Source: UBA1141 sp963665155
Lineage (GTDB): Bacteria; Chloroflexota; Dehalococcoidia; Lucifugimonadales; UBA3495
NCBI GenBank assembly: GCA_963665155.2
Contig: OY761986.2
Location: forward strand, 2,046,001 to 2,110,000
Direction of reading: 5' to 3'
DNA length: 64,000 bases
Below are positions 1 to 9,003 of this stretch, one piece after another. The first letter of the stretch is position 1, and each line of letters begins with the position of its first letter. The translations under genes and the position numbers were made by a program. The notes under the pieces are model-generated. The model had not been told where the DNA came from. It saw only the letters and a list, made by a program, of their open reading frames with translations, and did not search any database.

Positions 1-1
1 A

Positions 2-175
2 CTGCGAAACTCCTTGGCTCACGGTCTCGGCGTGACAACTGGAGTCACTGGCAGTCTGCTGTCGGAAGTTGGGGTGGACGGAAGCAGAAGGCCAGCCACC
101 TTGAGCCTAATAGAATGGGCCAACGTCTACGATACATGGCGGAGTATGGCAGAGAAAGGCCCGCTTGATAGCTGA
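2..175 (+). CDS. rsmA: 16S rRNA dimethyladenosine transferase RsmA/KsgA, C-terminal end (partial)
   Basis: The window opens inside this gene; 57 codons remain before the TGA at 173-175. The frame reads LRNSLAHGLGV..., then a VDGSRRPATLSLIEWANV-type tail, which is the typical C-terminal helical domain of RsmA/KsgA (the 'SRRAETLSLEEW' signature). The enzyme dimethylates two adjacent adenines in helix 45 of 16S rRNA. The next gene downstream is ispE on the same strand, an rsmA-ispE order common in bacteria, which supports the call. The catalytic Rossmann domain lies outside the window, so only the tail can be judged. Confidence 0.75.
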   Translation: MRNSLAHGLGVTTGVTGSLLSEVGVDGSRRPATLSLIEWANVYDTWRSMAEKGPLDS

Positions 176-316
176 CCCAAGCTCTACCCTTTATACTTTG
201 CGGAGCATGATGGTTGGCATAGCCGGATGGAAATGAACCGCGGTCCATGCTGTCGAGCCGGGTTTGGCAGCCCAAAATGCCCGAATATCGTCGATTAAGA
301 ACGTTGAGTAATAAAG

Positions 317-1234
317 TTGGCTAAGACCGAAAGCCTGGCATTCGCCAAGCTAAACCTGACCCTGGAAATCATAGGTCGCAGAGAAGACGGTTACCACGAG
401 ATTAAGACCGTCCTTCAGACCATAAACCTGGCTGATCGTTTGGAGTTCTTCCCATCCAATAGATTGCAGGTGGAATGTGACGACACGTCTCTGAACGGTC
501 AAGGGAACCTGGTGTGGAAGGCAGCACAGGACCTTGCTAAGGCCGGAGGTGTGGAACCCCGGGTCCGCATTGTGATCGAGAAACACATACCCATAAGCAT
601 GGGATTGGGCGGCGGCAGCAGCGATGCCGCTTGCGCTCTGGTTTCGCTAAACGAACTTTGGGGCTTAAATTTCAGCCAAGATGAATTATCGGAAATTGCC
701 GGAGGCCTCGGCTCGGACGTGCCGTTTTTCTTGCGGGGCGGGACTGCGCTGGCTGAAGGCCGGGGAGAGCGCGTGACGCCCCTTCCGCCCTTGCCTCGCA
801 TGCCTGCGATTCTGATTTGCCCGGACTTTACTCTACATAACAAAACGGCCGCCATGTATTCAAGACTCACGCCCAAAAGCTTCAGCGACGGCGGGGTAAC
901 CCGAAGAATGATACAAATCCTCGACGGTGGACAATTCGTAGGAGATTCCGTAGGAGGATTAATCCATAACGCCTTTGAAGAAGTTGCTTGGTTGGCATTC
1001 CCCGATTTATCGCCGGTACGACAAACCCTGGACCAACTGGCGCCCGGCAGATTCCACCTATCGGGAGCAGGACCGGCGCTCTTCGCATTGCCATCCATGG
1101 AAACCGACGGCCAAGTTGTGGCCGATGCCTTGCGGCCTCTGGGCGTTGGGGTTTACCTTGTGCACACTGTGTCGCCAAAACCGGAACTCTCAAACGGCCC
1201 GTCAATCTATTCGAGGGAACCCGATGCTGGATAG
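317..1234 (+). CDS. ispE: 4-(cytidine 5'-diphospho)-2-C-methyl-D-erythritol kinase IspE
   Basis: Phosphorylates CDP-methylerythritol in the MEP isoprenoid pathway (a cytosolic GHMP kinase). The 305-residue product has the family length. Visible signatures: N-terminal AKLNLTLEI with the catalytic Lys near residue 11, DGYHE near 24-28, the GHMP phosphate-binding loop PISMGLGGGSSDAA at about 92-105, the catalytic Asp in GSDVPFF near 133, and a C-terminal LSGAGPALFAL motif. The start codon is TTG; no ATG fits the conserved N-terminus. The stop at 1232-1234 lies 3 bases before the lgt start, so the two genes are almost certainly co-transcribed. About 140 bp separate it from rsmA. Confidence 0.93.
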   Translation: MAKTESLAFAKLNLTLEIIGRREDGYHEIKTVLQTINLADRLEFFPSNRLQVECDDTSLNGQGNLVWKAAQDLAKAGGVEPRVRIVIEKHIPISMGLGGGSSDAACALVSLNELWGLNFSQDELSEIAGGLGSDVPFFLRGGTALAEGRGERVTPLPPLPRMPAILICPDFTLHNKTAAMYSRLTPKSFSDGGVTRRMIQILDGGQFVGDSVGGLIHNAFEEVAWLAFPDLSPVRQTLDQLAPGRFHLSGAGPALFALPSMETDGQVVADALRPLGVGVYLVHTVSPKPELSNGPSIYSREPDAG

Positions 1235-1237
1235 AAC

Positions 1238-2152
1238 ATGATCGGAATTGATTCCATATCCATAGGTATTAACCCCAACTTGCTCGACTTCGGTGGCCTG
1301 GTTTTGTCCTGGCACGGATTTCTAACATTTGTGGCGGTAGCTACATCAGTATTTCTGGTAGTTCGCTGGGGGTCGCGAGAGGGCCTGAACGTAGACGCTA
1401 TCTACTCGGTGGCTGTCTGGTGCATCGTAGGCGGGGTCATCGGCGCTCGGGTGCTGCACATCATCGACTTCTGGGGCGAAACCTACAGCCACGACCCCAT
1501 TAGGTTGCTTTACGTCTGGCAAGGCGGCGTCACCATCTACGGAGCAATCTTAGGTGGGTTTGTCGGTGGAACCTCCTACATCACCATTCGCAATTCTGCC
1601 TGGTATCTCTCGCTTTGTGGCAGCTATTTGAAGTTTCTGGGGAAACCAAAAGCGGCACCGCTTCCGGGCGTTGGCCAACTAGCGGACTTAGCCGCACCGG
1701 CGATCCTGCTCTCCCAAGCAATTGGAAGGGTCGGCGATATTATAAACGGCGAGCACTTTGCGTCGGCTACAGGCCTGCCGTGGGGTATCCTGTACACCCA
1801 CCCGAACAGTCCAGGATTTGGCCGGGCAGCTAGTCATCCCGCGGTGGCCTACGAGTTGCTGATGGACCTTGCGCTTCTGGCCCTTCTCTGGCCGTTGAGA
1901 AATCGAATCAGGCCCCAGGGAATGTTTTTCGCCCTGTATTTAGCGACCTATTCGCTGGGCCGCTTCTTGATAAGTTTCATGCGGGAAGAGTTCAACGACT
2001 ACGGCGGATTGAACGAAGCCCAACTAATCGCTCTCGTGGTGATGGCCATCACGATTCCGCTCCTGGTTATCAAAGCCAGACCGATAAAACCGGGCGAGAG
2101 CCCGCCCCCAAGCCGGCCTAGGTCTGCTAGGAGAAGTGCGCGACGCGCCTAG
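1238..2152 (+). CDS. lgt: Prolipoprotein diacylglyceryl transferase Lgt
   Basis: Integral membrane enzyme that transfers diacylglycerol from phosphatidylglycerol to the lipobox cysteine of prolipoproteins. The 304-residue product has about seven hydrophobic segments. It carries the Lgt landmarks: SWHGFL near the N-terminus, a GGVIGARVLHII segment, the central GRVGDIINGEHF motif (Lgt signature with Arg/Asn/Glu), and HPAVAYELLMDL corresponding to the family's HPxQLYE. A basic proline/arginine-rich tail ends the protein. It begins 3 bp after the ispE stop and is probably translated from the same transcript. Nothing looks damaged. Confidence 0.93.
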   Translation: MIGIDSISIGINPNLLDFGGLVLSWHGFLTFVAVATSVFLVVRWGSREGLNVDAIYSVAVWCIVGGVIGARVLHIIDFWGETYSHDPIRLLYVWQGGVTIYGAILGGFVGGTSYITIRNSAWYLSLCGSYLKFLGKPKAAPLPGVGQLADLAAPAILLSQAIGRVGDIINGEHFASATGLPWGILYTHPNSPGFGRAASHPAVAYELLMDLALLALLWPLRNRIRPQGMFFALYLATYSLGRFLISFMREEFNDYGGLNEAQLIALVVMAITIPLLVIKARPIKPGESPPPSRPRSARRSARRA

Positions 2153-2309
2153 AGGTCCAGCCACAGTGGTTGGCTTGGTAATGGAGGTAGGTCTGCTTCT
2201 GTTCGCCCTGACAAAGGTTACGCAAATTACCCTTTGCGATTCACATTGTTGAGGACCTTGGATAGACGTCGCCGGGCGGAGACCGTTTCGGAAATATTCG
2301 GTTAGGACA

Positions 2310-3160
2310 TCACGCATTGGCTTCTCGAATCAACTCCACTCTGACACTCCGAATAAACTCATCTACCAATTCAATTAGTTGAGGAGTTTCTCTTGCTAGC
2401 TTGAAGCGTAGGGCCATGTGGGGTATTCCCCTACTGTCGTTTCTCGGGACTTGGCCAACCATCGCAAAGCCTTTTGGGCTTTCAATGGCTTGGCCCAAGT
2501 ATTCCACCAATCGATTTTGGAGGTTGTCATACAGCACCTGTAAACGTCCAGATTCCTCTCCAGGCAAGCGGTCGAGCACCTCTCTTCACACCCCCTCCTC
2601 TCCATCCCTCAGCCAGCAGCGCAAAACCTTGCCCTCCACTTGTTGCCACGATAAATCACCGCCGCCCACCTGTTCAATTCGGAAACCTGTTCTTCGGTCG
2701 AACGGATCGAATTCGTCCATCTCGTGGGGATCAGGAACCCACATCGAATCCAATAATCGACTGATGTCTGGCACGGTACAAGAGTAGGCACCGCGTGGTG
2801 ATGTTCGGGCTTTGGGCACTATCGGATTTGTCGTCTTTGGGTGGAGCCTACGGTATTGCTCATGAGCAGGCCGAAGTTCATTAACCAACTGCTCCCAACC
2901 TTGAACGATTTGTCCGTCGAGATATCCTAGTCCGAATCGGCGCAATGCGTCTCTGAGTCTTTCCGTGGTGCGCTGACTCGGGGCGTCGGTATCTTCAGGG
3001 AAAAATACCCCTCTCTAGCTGCTCCCAAACTCGTTGCGCCAATTCTATGTCAACCTTTCTTTCCGCCGTCGCAGCCTCCGCGAGAAATATTATTCCGTAA
3101 TTGTCCCTTTCACTCTTGAGCCTCCCACGCTATCCATTTGTCAAGAGTTCTGAATTTCAT
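2310..3160 (-). pseudogene. Broken hypothetical gene (frameshifts plus in-frame TGA)
   Basis: Reading the minus strand from an ATG at 3160 gives MKFRTLDKWIAWEAQE, then frame changes near 3113 and 3000, then a long stretch that stops at an in-frame TGA (2586-2588) and resumes in the same frame to 2310. Stitched together it would be about 280 residues, with coherent segments such as ERDNYGIIFLAEAAT, DIELAQRVWEQLERGIFP and LIELVDEFIRSVRVEL. I do not recognise the family. It lies about 60 bp downstream of the recombinase remnant on the same strand, suggesting it was cargo or partner of that element. Three separate lesions make a functional product unlikely. Confidence 0.6.
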
Positions 3161-3218
3161 GGCAGCGATGAACCCGTGTCCGTGAAGTCATTAACTACAA
3201 CATTGAATCGATACTCAA

Positions 3219-4510
3219 TTATCTCTTTTCTTTCTTCTTGCCTTCCGCATCTTCATCGGTATGAACGGTAATCCCTTTCACAAGCAGCCTCACAATTTCC
3301 TGTCTCTGAGGCTCGTGCAAGCCTTGATGGAGCCTATGCCGTAGCTGCTGAAGCAAGTCAAGGTCCAACGGTTTGTGAGAATTATCTTCGGCTGGTTTAA
3401 CTAGTCGTTCTTCTACTGCTTTCTGTTCACGAGCTATCTCTGCCAATAGCGCGACCAACTCAGTATCGGATATGCGGTCTCGCGTGTTTAATTCGATTGT
3501 CTTCTTCCTGCGCTGCGCTAGAGCAACCATGGCGCTTTCCAGGGTCACTCGCTCGGCTTCGGCAATCGCGGTTGACGAGTCCATTTCGATTTCTTGGTCA
3601 AGTTCTTCCAGGATGTCCCCAGGATTGCGGAGGAACCGTTCAATGTCATCCCAAACAGCGGTGTCGATATCAGGGCCTCTAAGATCCAAAGCCCAGCACC
3701 GATCTTCTATAGGGCCACGGGCAGTCAGCCGTCCATTGCATCTATATCTAACGATCTTTCGGCTCCAAGAACCTGTGTGGGTGCGCCCGAAATCCGGGAG
3801 TGGATGACCGATTTCAGGAGGTAGTTTCGTTTGGTGTTTTTGGCGAACAGCCGGTTCCCTGTCAAGGTCACTTGTGCTGTATCCCAGATTTCTGGCGAAA
3901 CCAAGGCCGGGACCTTTGCAACGATGATCTCCCGTCCTCCTTGCTTGGTGCTGCGGCGCCCGTACGGAAATTCACGCCGGTATACCGAGTTTCTGACCAA
4001 GTTCCTAATACGCCCAGGTCGCCACAACCCTTGGGTTCGTTCCTTTCGCTCGCCTACTATCACGAGCCTGCCGTCTTTAGCGTAACCGGTCGGGACCCCC
4101 AGGCTATTGGGATGGTCGGCAATCCTGCGGCAAGACCATCCGTCAATGGCCAGCCAGTGGTAAATCCATCCCACTAAGTCCGCTACAGTCCAGTCGCCCC
4201 AGATACTAACCAGAGGAAGAGCGCGGACCCTGGTGAAAGTAGTTGAGTTGCTCCTGCCCTTTAGATTTCGTCGCCAGCCGGTGACTTCATAAAAAGTGGG
4301 TAGCTTGGTGAGATAATCTGACTCGGTGAATTCCGCATCAAGTTGCGATATAAGCGAGTTAAGCGAGTTAAGCGAGTTAAGCGAGTTAAGCGAGTTAAGC
4401 GAGTTAAGCGAGTTAAGCGAGTTAAGCGAATAGTCTAATGGCTCCAGTGAATCCATCAACTGAGGGCGTAAAGACATGGGAATCTGCAGAATGTACACCG
4501 GATCCGACAA
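3219..4510 (-). pseudogene. Large serine recombinase remnant (catalytic domain lost, frameshifted)
   Basis: Two minus-strand frames form one decayed gene. The upstream part (4510-3725) contains the 'Recombinase' DNA-binding domain: a GW-type helix region, GLWRPGRIRNLVRNSVYRRE, IIVAKVPALVSPEIWDTAQ, then AKNTKRNYLLKSVI. The frame breaks around 3740-3690, where the other frame reads YRCNGRLTARGPIEDRCW before continuing to 3219 with the coiled-coil and EPQRQEIVRLLVKGITVH tail typical of large serine integrases. The N-terminal resolvase catalytic domain is absent; instead there is a short tail of in-frame LNS repeats. The zinc-ribbon cysteines are largely lost (VIHSRISGA where CxxCG is expected). 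A dead integrase, possibly from an ancient element. Confidence 0.8.
4354..4430. repeat. 9-bp tandem repeat, eight full units
   Basis: The unit GCGAGTTAA repeats eight times without error from 4354 to 4425, followed by a partial unit. On the minus strand it encodes Leu-Asn-Ser repeats at the N-terminal end of the recombinase remnant, exactly where the catalytic domain should have been. Perfect units imply recent slippage expansion. Confidence 0.95.
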
Positions 4511-4808
4511 CGAAACCCAAATTGAGAAGTTGCCTCTGTCGGCCCACCCCGAGTTGGGGGAATTGCAGACCGTGAAGGGCTTACAGATTCAACAGAATCA
4601 GGGTGGCCGCTTCTTGGATTTTCATCAACCTCCCAACAAAAGGTGGTTGATCACTCTCTCAGGAGAACTGGAGAGAAGGCTTGGCGATGGCACCGTGCAC
4701 AAGTTCGGCCCCGGTGACGTTCGCCTGATCGAGGATGTGACCGGTCGCGGCCACGCCACTAGTTACGACACTGACCACGTCTCCGCTTTAATGCTGCTGC
4801 CTGACTAG
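4476..4808 (+). CDS. Small cupin-domain protein
   Basis: A 110-residue protein with one cupin fold: RWLITLSGELERRLGDG (motif 1-like strand), then HKFGPGDVRLIEDVTGRGHAT (the PGD turn and G-x-GH of motif 2). It resembles small single-domain cupins whose conserved end is GDVxLxEDxTGxGH. Substrate is unknown; such proteins bind metal or small ligands. An internal ATG at 4491 is an equally plausible start, since neither candidate has a strong Shine-Dalgarno. The gene is intact between decayed regions and is divergent to the recombinase remnant, overlapping its first codons. Confidence 0.75.
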   Translation: MGICRMYTGSDNETQIEKLPLSAHPELGELQTVKGLQIQQNQGGRFLDFHQPPNKRWLITLSGELERRLGDGTVHKFGPGDVRLIEDVTGRGHATSYDTDHVSALMLLPD

Positions 4809-5351
4809 GGGAGTGTCGATCATTTCTCTGTCTGCGCACGTCACTCATACTGGTATCCTCCAATGACACCGCTCATGGAGCATACCGGCCCGTATTCTAT
4901 CGACAGGCGGGGGACAATTCTGGGAAGCTACCCGCTTTGAAGGGCCGCAATAGCCCGCCATACAGTTCGCTGGTGATCGGCAATTTCAACTTGCGCTCCG
5001 TACTCAACCAGATCGACGCGCACCGTAATCATGTCGCCGAGACGAAGATGGAAAGGAGCGGATTGACCAAGCAAGGCCATTGACGACATTCAAAGCTGCC
5101 ACGCGAGAGGTGCGGCTTGAACCTGGAAAACATTGACCCGGCCATACACTATGCGCGAATAGTGTGGACGAATCACGAACGACATGGGAAATGTACTGTG
5201 GGTGCTGGCTAGATCGCGTGCGAGTCGGCGCGAGCCGCCCTACGATAAGACCCGGGAGCAGAATCAACCTCTCGCTTGAACGCGTCCTCTGATTGATAAA
5301 CCAACCGATCCGCCATATCCCCAAGACTCAAAGCGGTACCGCGCAACCAAC
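4809..5351. other. Intergenic region with one possible gene remnant
   Basis: No intact gene is evident in this 540-bp stretch between the cupin gene and the IS1182-type element. On the minus strand, about 5110 to 4928, a protein-like frame reads AALNVVNGLAWSIRS and, after a frameshift, LGDMITVRVDLVEYGAQ to a TAG at 4930-4928. This may be the C-terminus of a decayed gene of unknown family. The remainder shows nothing I can support. Confidence 0.4.
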
Positions 5352-5370
5352 CTTGATTCCCTCGCAAAAA
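5352..5370 (+). repeat. Left terminal inverted repeat of the IS1182-type element
   Basis: Pairs with 8684-8702 on the opposite strand over 19 bp with one mismatch. It lies about 170 bp beyond the transposase stop codon. Confidence 0.82.
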
Positions 5371-5541
5371 GGCCTGTTTGAGATGAACCCTGGCGTGCGA
5401 AGGGGCCTGGAAGGGAGGAGGCCACGGGATGCCGGCTGCTGGCCTCACCGCACCATCTGCCGCGCTCAGGACAAGCGGTGATCCCGTTGCGCTACCCCTT
5501 CGTGGCTCAGGGCACCCGGTGGAAGCTGTGGAGCGGCGCCC

Positions 5542-6768
5542 TCATGCGGCCGTGACCGCAGGTACCGTCCCGACCGCCCGCTGAGCCGTGTTCTCCATCT
5601 CCACCAGGCGTGCATGGACCATCCGCTTGAAGTTGCACGCCAACGCCTTCAGGTAGACGGCAAGCCGCACCCGACGGCCCCCTCGCACCCGCAAGCGCCC
5701 AAGCCCGTGGGCGCGCTTCAGCTCGGAGTTCGTTCCCTCGATACCAGCCCTTATGGCATACCGCTTGCGCCACTCCTCGGTGGCCTCGGCCCTCCGGCGC
5801 CGCTCGATGTTCACCTTCACCAGGTCCGCCTTGAGGACGTAGGCCCCCGCACGCCGGTCCAGCTTCACTGGGCAACGGGACCGCAAGGGGCAGGGCTCGC
5901 ATGTTGTCCCGGCAAAGTGGACCTCTACCCGCTCCGGCGCATCCTCCAACTCGTGCTCCTCGATGGACGGGTGGCCGGCGGGGCACACCGTGGCCTGCTC
6001 CCCTGTGACGTCGATCTGAAAGTCCGCGGCGGTGAGCGGCGGTGGTCCGTCACCCTCTCCTTCGTGCGAGTTCCCCGGCGCCGACCCCGCCACCGGGCTC
6101 ACCAGTTCCGTTCCCCGGCGCGAGGCTTCGAAGGCATTGCGGCCCGACCCATACGCCGTGTCGGCGAAGAGCTCGTCCGGTCGGACCTTCCGCTCCGCGA
6201 GCCCGTCAACGACCGGCACGCTCACGTCGGTGTCGCTCCCACTCGAGGGGGTCACCTCCACGTGGGTGATGAGCTGGGTGGCGTTCTCCTCGTGGCAGGT
6301 CTCCGCCACCTGCACCTCGTACCCCTTCCCCTTGTGGCCGCTGTAGGTCACATCCGGGTCGTGGGGCGATTGCAGCGAGTCGGCGGACACCTGCTTCGGG
6401 TCCTTCAAGGCCACGGGCACCTTGCATTCCCCAGCATCGTCGTCATCGTCCCTGGGGCGCCCGTCCCGGTGTTTGCCCACATGGCACTGCTCCCGCAGCA
6501 GCCGCTCCAGCAGCCGGTACTCCTCCAGCTGGGCAGCAGTCGTGCCATGGAACCGGTCCACCAGCCGGTAGAGGTCCCGGGCACAGACCGAAGGGATGTG
6601 GGGTGATGCCCGCATGGCGGCGCGGCGCTTGGCATGGGAGCGTTTGGCCCGTTCGTTACTGTCCTGCGTATCCTCAAGCCACCGCAGCAACTCGGTTGGC
6701 CCGAACCGTTCCCGGGGCAGCATTTCCCGCACCACCCGGTAGACCTGCGGCCTCGTGATCCGGGGCAT
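5542..6768 (-). pseudogene. Chimeric frame: IS701 transposase C-terminus joined to IS1182 transposase C-terminal half
   Basis: A 408-codon open frame with two origins. Residues 1 to about 53 (MPRITRPQVYRVVREMLP ... NERAKRSHAKRRAA) look like the C-terminus of the IS701-type transposase encoded just upstream in another frame. From about residue 60 (CARDLYRLVDRFHG) it is the C-terminal half of an IS1182-type transposase: YSGHKGKGYEVQ, VDGLAERKVRPDELFADTAYGS (DDE Asp region), a cysteine-rich CEPCPLRSRCPVK segment, and the terminal RAGIEGTNSELKRAHGLGRLRVRG block containing the Glu. The IS701 3' end is missing, so the fusion most likely arose by deletion after the nested insertion. Not expected to be an active protein. 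Confidence 0.75.
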
Positions 6769-8028
6769 CTTTTTCCCCCCAAGCCTGTTGCAGGCTCAGC
6801 AGAAAAGCTCCGCCCAGCAGGCACAGGGCCACGTGGTGATGCCAGCCAGCCCAGGTGCGGGTCTCGTACTCGTCCAGGCCTACGTCGCTTTTCTCCGTCT
6901 CAAACTCCGTTTCTATACGCCAACGGGAGCCTCCCACGTATGCCAGGGTCTCCAACGGGGTATCCTCCGGAGCATTGGACAGGTAGTAGCGGGGTTCGCT
7001 GCCGTCCCGGTTCCGGCGGTAGACGGCCCAGTGGATTTCGCCGGGCTTGCGCCTGCTGGTCGGTCGCACCCTCTGGGCGCTGAAAAGGTAGCTGCGTGGC
7101 CCCTGGCTTCCCTCGGCCACCGTAATCTCACGCCAGGCCTCCTCCGGCAACTCGTCGCTGCGCTGCTCCATGGTCCGGCGCTGACCGTCTCGCAGCCTGG
7201 GTTTGCGGGGACGCCCGAATCCCTGATACTCCGCACTGGTCCAGGCAGGCTCCGGCGGCCACACCGTAAAGCCGGACGGAACGTCCAGCACGTACCACAT
7301 CCCCAAGGCCGCCAGGCCCTCCCGGAAGGACGGCGACATCCCGAAGGCGTCGTCCGCCGCGACCCATCCAGCCTTCAGGTGGCCCCGCTCCTGTGCCCGC
7401 CCCACCATCTCCAAGGCCAACTCCGTCTTGGACCGGTAGCCCTGCCTATCCTCCGGCACACCCGCCGCCTCACACCGGTCTTTGTCCGAGGTCCAACTCT
7501 CGGGCAGATACAGCCCCTTGTCCACCAATGCCCGTCCCAACGGGCTGACATAGGCCAGGAACATCCCCGCCTCGCAGTTGGCCACCTTCCCCAGCCTCCC
7601 GCAGTACTGCCGGGCCACTCCCACCGACTTCCTCCCCTGCTTGGGAAAGTCGCTGCCGTCCAGCACCCACACCCCTTCCGGATGCTCCAGCCGGGTTCCC
7701 AGGTACTCCTGCAGCCGTCCTATAATCACCTCATCGTCCCAGGGAGAATCGGTGAGAAACCGCTGCATCCCTCGGGCTGACCCCGGAACCGTCTCCGACA
7801 GGTTCTCAGCGTTGCGCCGCTCCCCAGACTGTACCAGCAGGGCCTGGAGATAATGACCGCTGTGCTCCCGCGTCTCCCGGCGGCCAAACAGCGGCGCGAA
7901 GTAAGCGTGAAAATCCCGAAATGACCCGTACACCTGCTCGAAAGCTGCCGCATCCACATCCCCACCTCACCTGCCTATTCCCTCTCCAGCTACACAGTCA
8001 TCCTATCAAATTAACTGACGTTGTAATA
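6600..8028 (-). mobile_element. IS701-type element inserted in the IS1182 element (3' end deleted)
   Basis: Contains the IS701-type transposase. The 5' boundary is placed next to CTAG at 8029-8032, which matches the YTAR target preference known for IS701, and lies exactly where the IS1182 transposase frame leaves homology (after the PEGLL motif). No matching inverted repeat or second CTAG is found near 6600-6780, and the IS1182 frame resumes only after losing some of its middle, so the 3' end was probably removed by deletion. Boundaries are approximate. Confidence 0.6.
6674..7957 (-). pseudogene. IS701-family transposase (frameshifted near its C-terminus)
   Basis: 427 codons beginning MDAAAFEQVYGSFRDFHAYF. 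It has the IS701 (DDE_5-type) layout: ALLVQSGERRNAENLSE and QRFLTDSPWDDEV early on, WVLDGSDFPKQGRKSVGVARQY around the first catalytic Asp, GWVAADDAFGMSPSFREGL around the second, and a late RWRIETEFETEKSDVGLDEYETRTW block with the Glu. After SLQQAWGEK the frame diverges from the family; the natural C-terminus (MPRITRPQ...) is found in the neighbouring frame. The shift point is a run of six G and five A near 6770-6780, a likely site for polymerase slippage, sequencing error or programmed frameshifting. Confidence 0.82.
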
Positions 8029-8605
8029 CTAGGAGGCCCTCCGGAACCCCAGGGCGAAGCTCTGGGTGCTCCCAGCGCAAGGCCCGCAGGAACAACCGCA
8101 TCGTCTCACAGAACAGGCCCAGCCGGGTGAGTGTGGCGATGTTGCTCATGATGTGGGTGGAGTCCAGCCGTTGCTTTCCGGTGCGTATGCCCAGCGCCTG
8201 GATGATCCGGTCCGTGGTCTCCTGGAAAGCCAGCCGGCCACCGTCGTGCTGCATCAGGCGAACTCGGAAGTTGTGGAGGGTCTTCTGGGGCAGGTGGGTC
8301 TCCTCGATGTCCAGCCGCAGGGCGTGGTGCCAGAGCAGGTTGAACTCTAGTTGTTCCAGAGCTTCATCGTCGGTGAGGTTGAACATCTCTTTGAGGAGGT
8401 GGACCCCGAGGACGGTCTGCACCGCCCGGTTGGGACGGCCGTTGTCCACGCAGTACATGGGAGCAAAGCGCTCCTCGTCAATCAGGGGGAGCGCCTCGTT
8501 TCGGAAAACCTCGGCCCAACTTCTCTCCAGACGCTTAGCCTTCTTCGGCGTCACCAGGAACTGGGACTGCCAGAGGCTCTCTTGCGGGTCTCGTATTCGG
8601 AACAT
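8006..8605 (-). pseudogene. IS1182-family transposase, N-terminal part
   Basis: Begins MFRIRDPQESLWQSQFLVTPKKAKRLERSW, the characteristic opening of IS1182 transposases, followed by RPNRAVQTVLGVHLLKEMFNLTDDEALEQLEFNL and the RLDIEETHLPQKTLHNFR region, then GKQRLDSTHIMSN with the first catalytic Asp. Homology ends after GVPEGLL at about 8032, where the IS701-type element begins; the last few codons are read from the inserted element. The start at 8605 is preferred over an upstream in-frame codon at 8650, as family members begin with this methionine. About 80 bp separate it from the right inverted repeat. Confidence 0.85.
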
Positions 8606-8683
8606 CCTCCCCTCCCTCGGCCAGGCGCTGCCCCAACGCCCTTTCCCCAAATTATCCTCCCATTGCCCCCGGAGGACGAGGGG

Positions 8684-8702
8684 TTTTTACGAGGGAATCA
8701 AG
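8684..8702 (-). repeat. Right terminal inverted repeat of the IS1182-type element
   Basis: Inverted partner of 5352-5370, 18 of 19 positions matching. The sequence immediately outside belongs to the COR-domain gene fragment, marking the insertion point. Confidence 0.82.
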
Positions 8703-8703
8703 C

Positions 8704-9003
8704 TTGACTCCGTGCTGCGCCAGCAGTCCGGCGAAGGCCTCGCTGGTGAACTGGCTCCCCCTTCGGCGAGCTCAGGACACGCTCTGGTCAGTGTTGAAGA
8801 CCTCCGACGACTTCAGTCATAGGAATCTGATACGCTTCCTTCACGATCTAGGCATCGCGCTGAACTACCAAGATCATCCTATTCTTCAAGACAGGAACAT
8901 CTTGAACCCAGAATGGGTCACCGGCGGAGTGTACAAAATCCTCAATTCTAACGAACTGTATCTGAAGCAAAGGCAGGCTCTGATTGACCAGAAGCACAAC
9001 TAG
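8704..9003 (+). pseudogene. Fragment of a Roc-COR (ROCO-type) protein
   Basis: The frame ending at 9003 contains LIRFLHDLGIALNYQDHP followed by LNPEWVTGGVYKILN, the signature of the COR (C-terminal of Roc) dimerisation domain found in ROCO GTPases with leucine-rich repeats. Only about 70 residues (roughly 8790-9003) are recognisable; the upstream Roc GTPase and repeat domains are absent and the COR domain itself is cut short by a stop. The IS1182-type element abuts the fragment on its 5' side and no matching 5' half was found left of the element, so loss by deletion is likely. Confidence 0.7.

Larger units (their letters stand above)
5352..8702 (-). mobile_element. IS1182-family element interrupted by an IS701-type element
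   Basis: The segment is bounded by 19-bp inverted repeats at 5352-5370 and 8684-8702, differing at a single position (they begin CTTGATTCCCTCG and end in five A). Inside, the N-terminal third of an IS1182-type transposase (8605-8006) and its C-terminal DDE portion (within 6768-5542) are separated by an IS701-type transposase in the same orientation. The total of 3351 bp fits one IS1182 element (about 1.9 kb) plus about 1.4 kb of inserted sequence. The element is non-autonomous as it stands. Confidence 0.82.

Noticed and set aside
176..316. Possible tRNA or small RNA between rsmA and ispE
   Set aside because: No cloverleaf or clear hairpin could be drawn from the 140-bp gap.
499..1098. Minus-strand frame within ispE
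   Set aside because: It is a shadow of a well-conserved gene and has no recognisable motifs.
2586..2588. In-frame TGA as selenocysteine codon
   Set aside because: The gene has two other frameshifts and no SECIS-like hairpin or Cys-type redox context around the TGA.
4354..4430. Repeat array as a CRISPR
   Set aside because: Units are 9 bp, directly adjacent and without spacers; no cas genes in the window.
5614..6606. 330-codon plus-strand frame antisense to the IS1182 transposase
   Set aside because: Long only because the region is GC-rich; the minus strand encodes a recognisable transposase.
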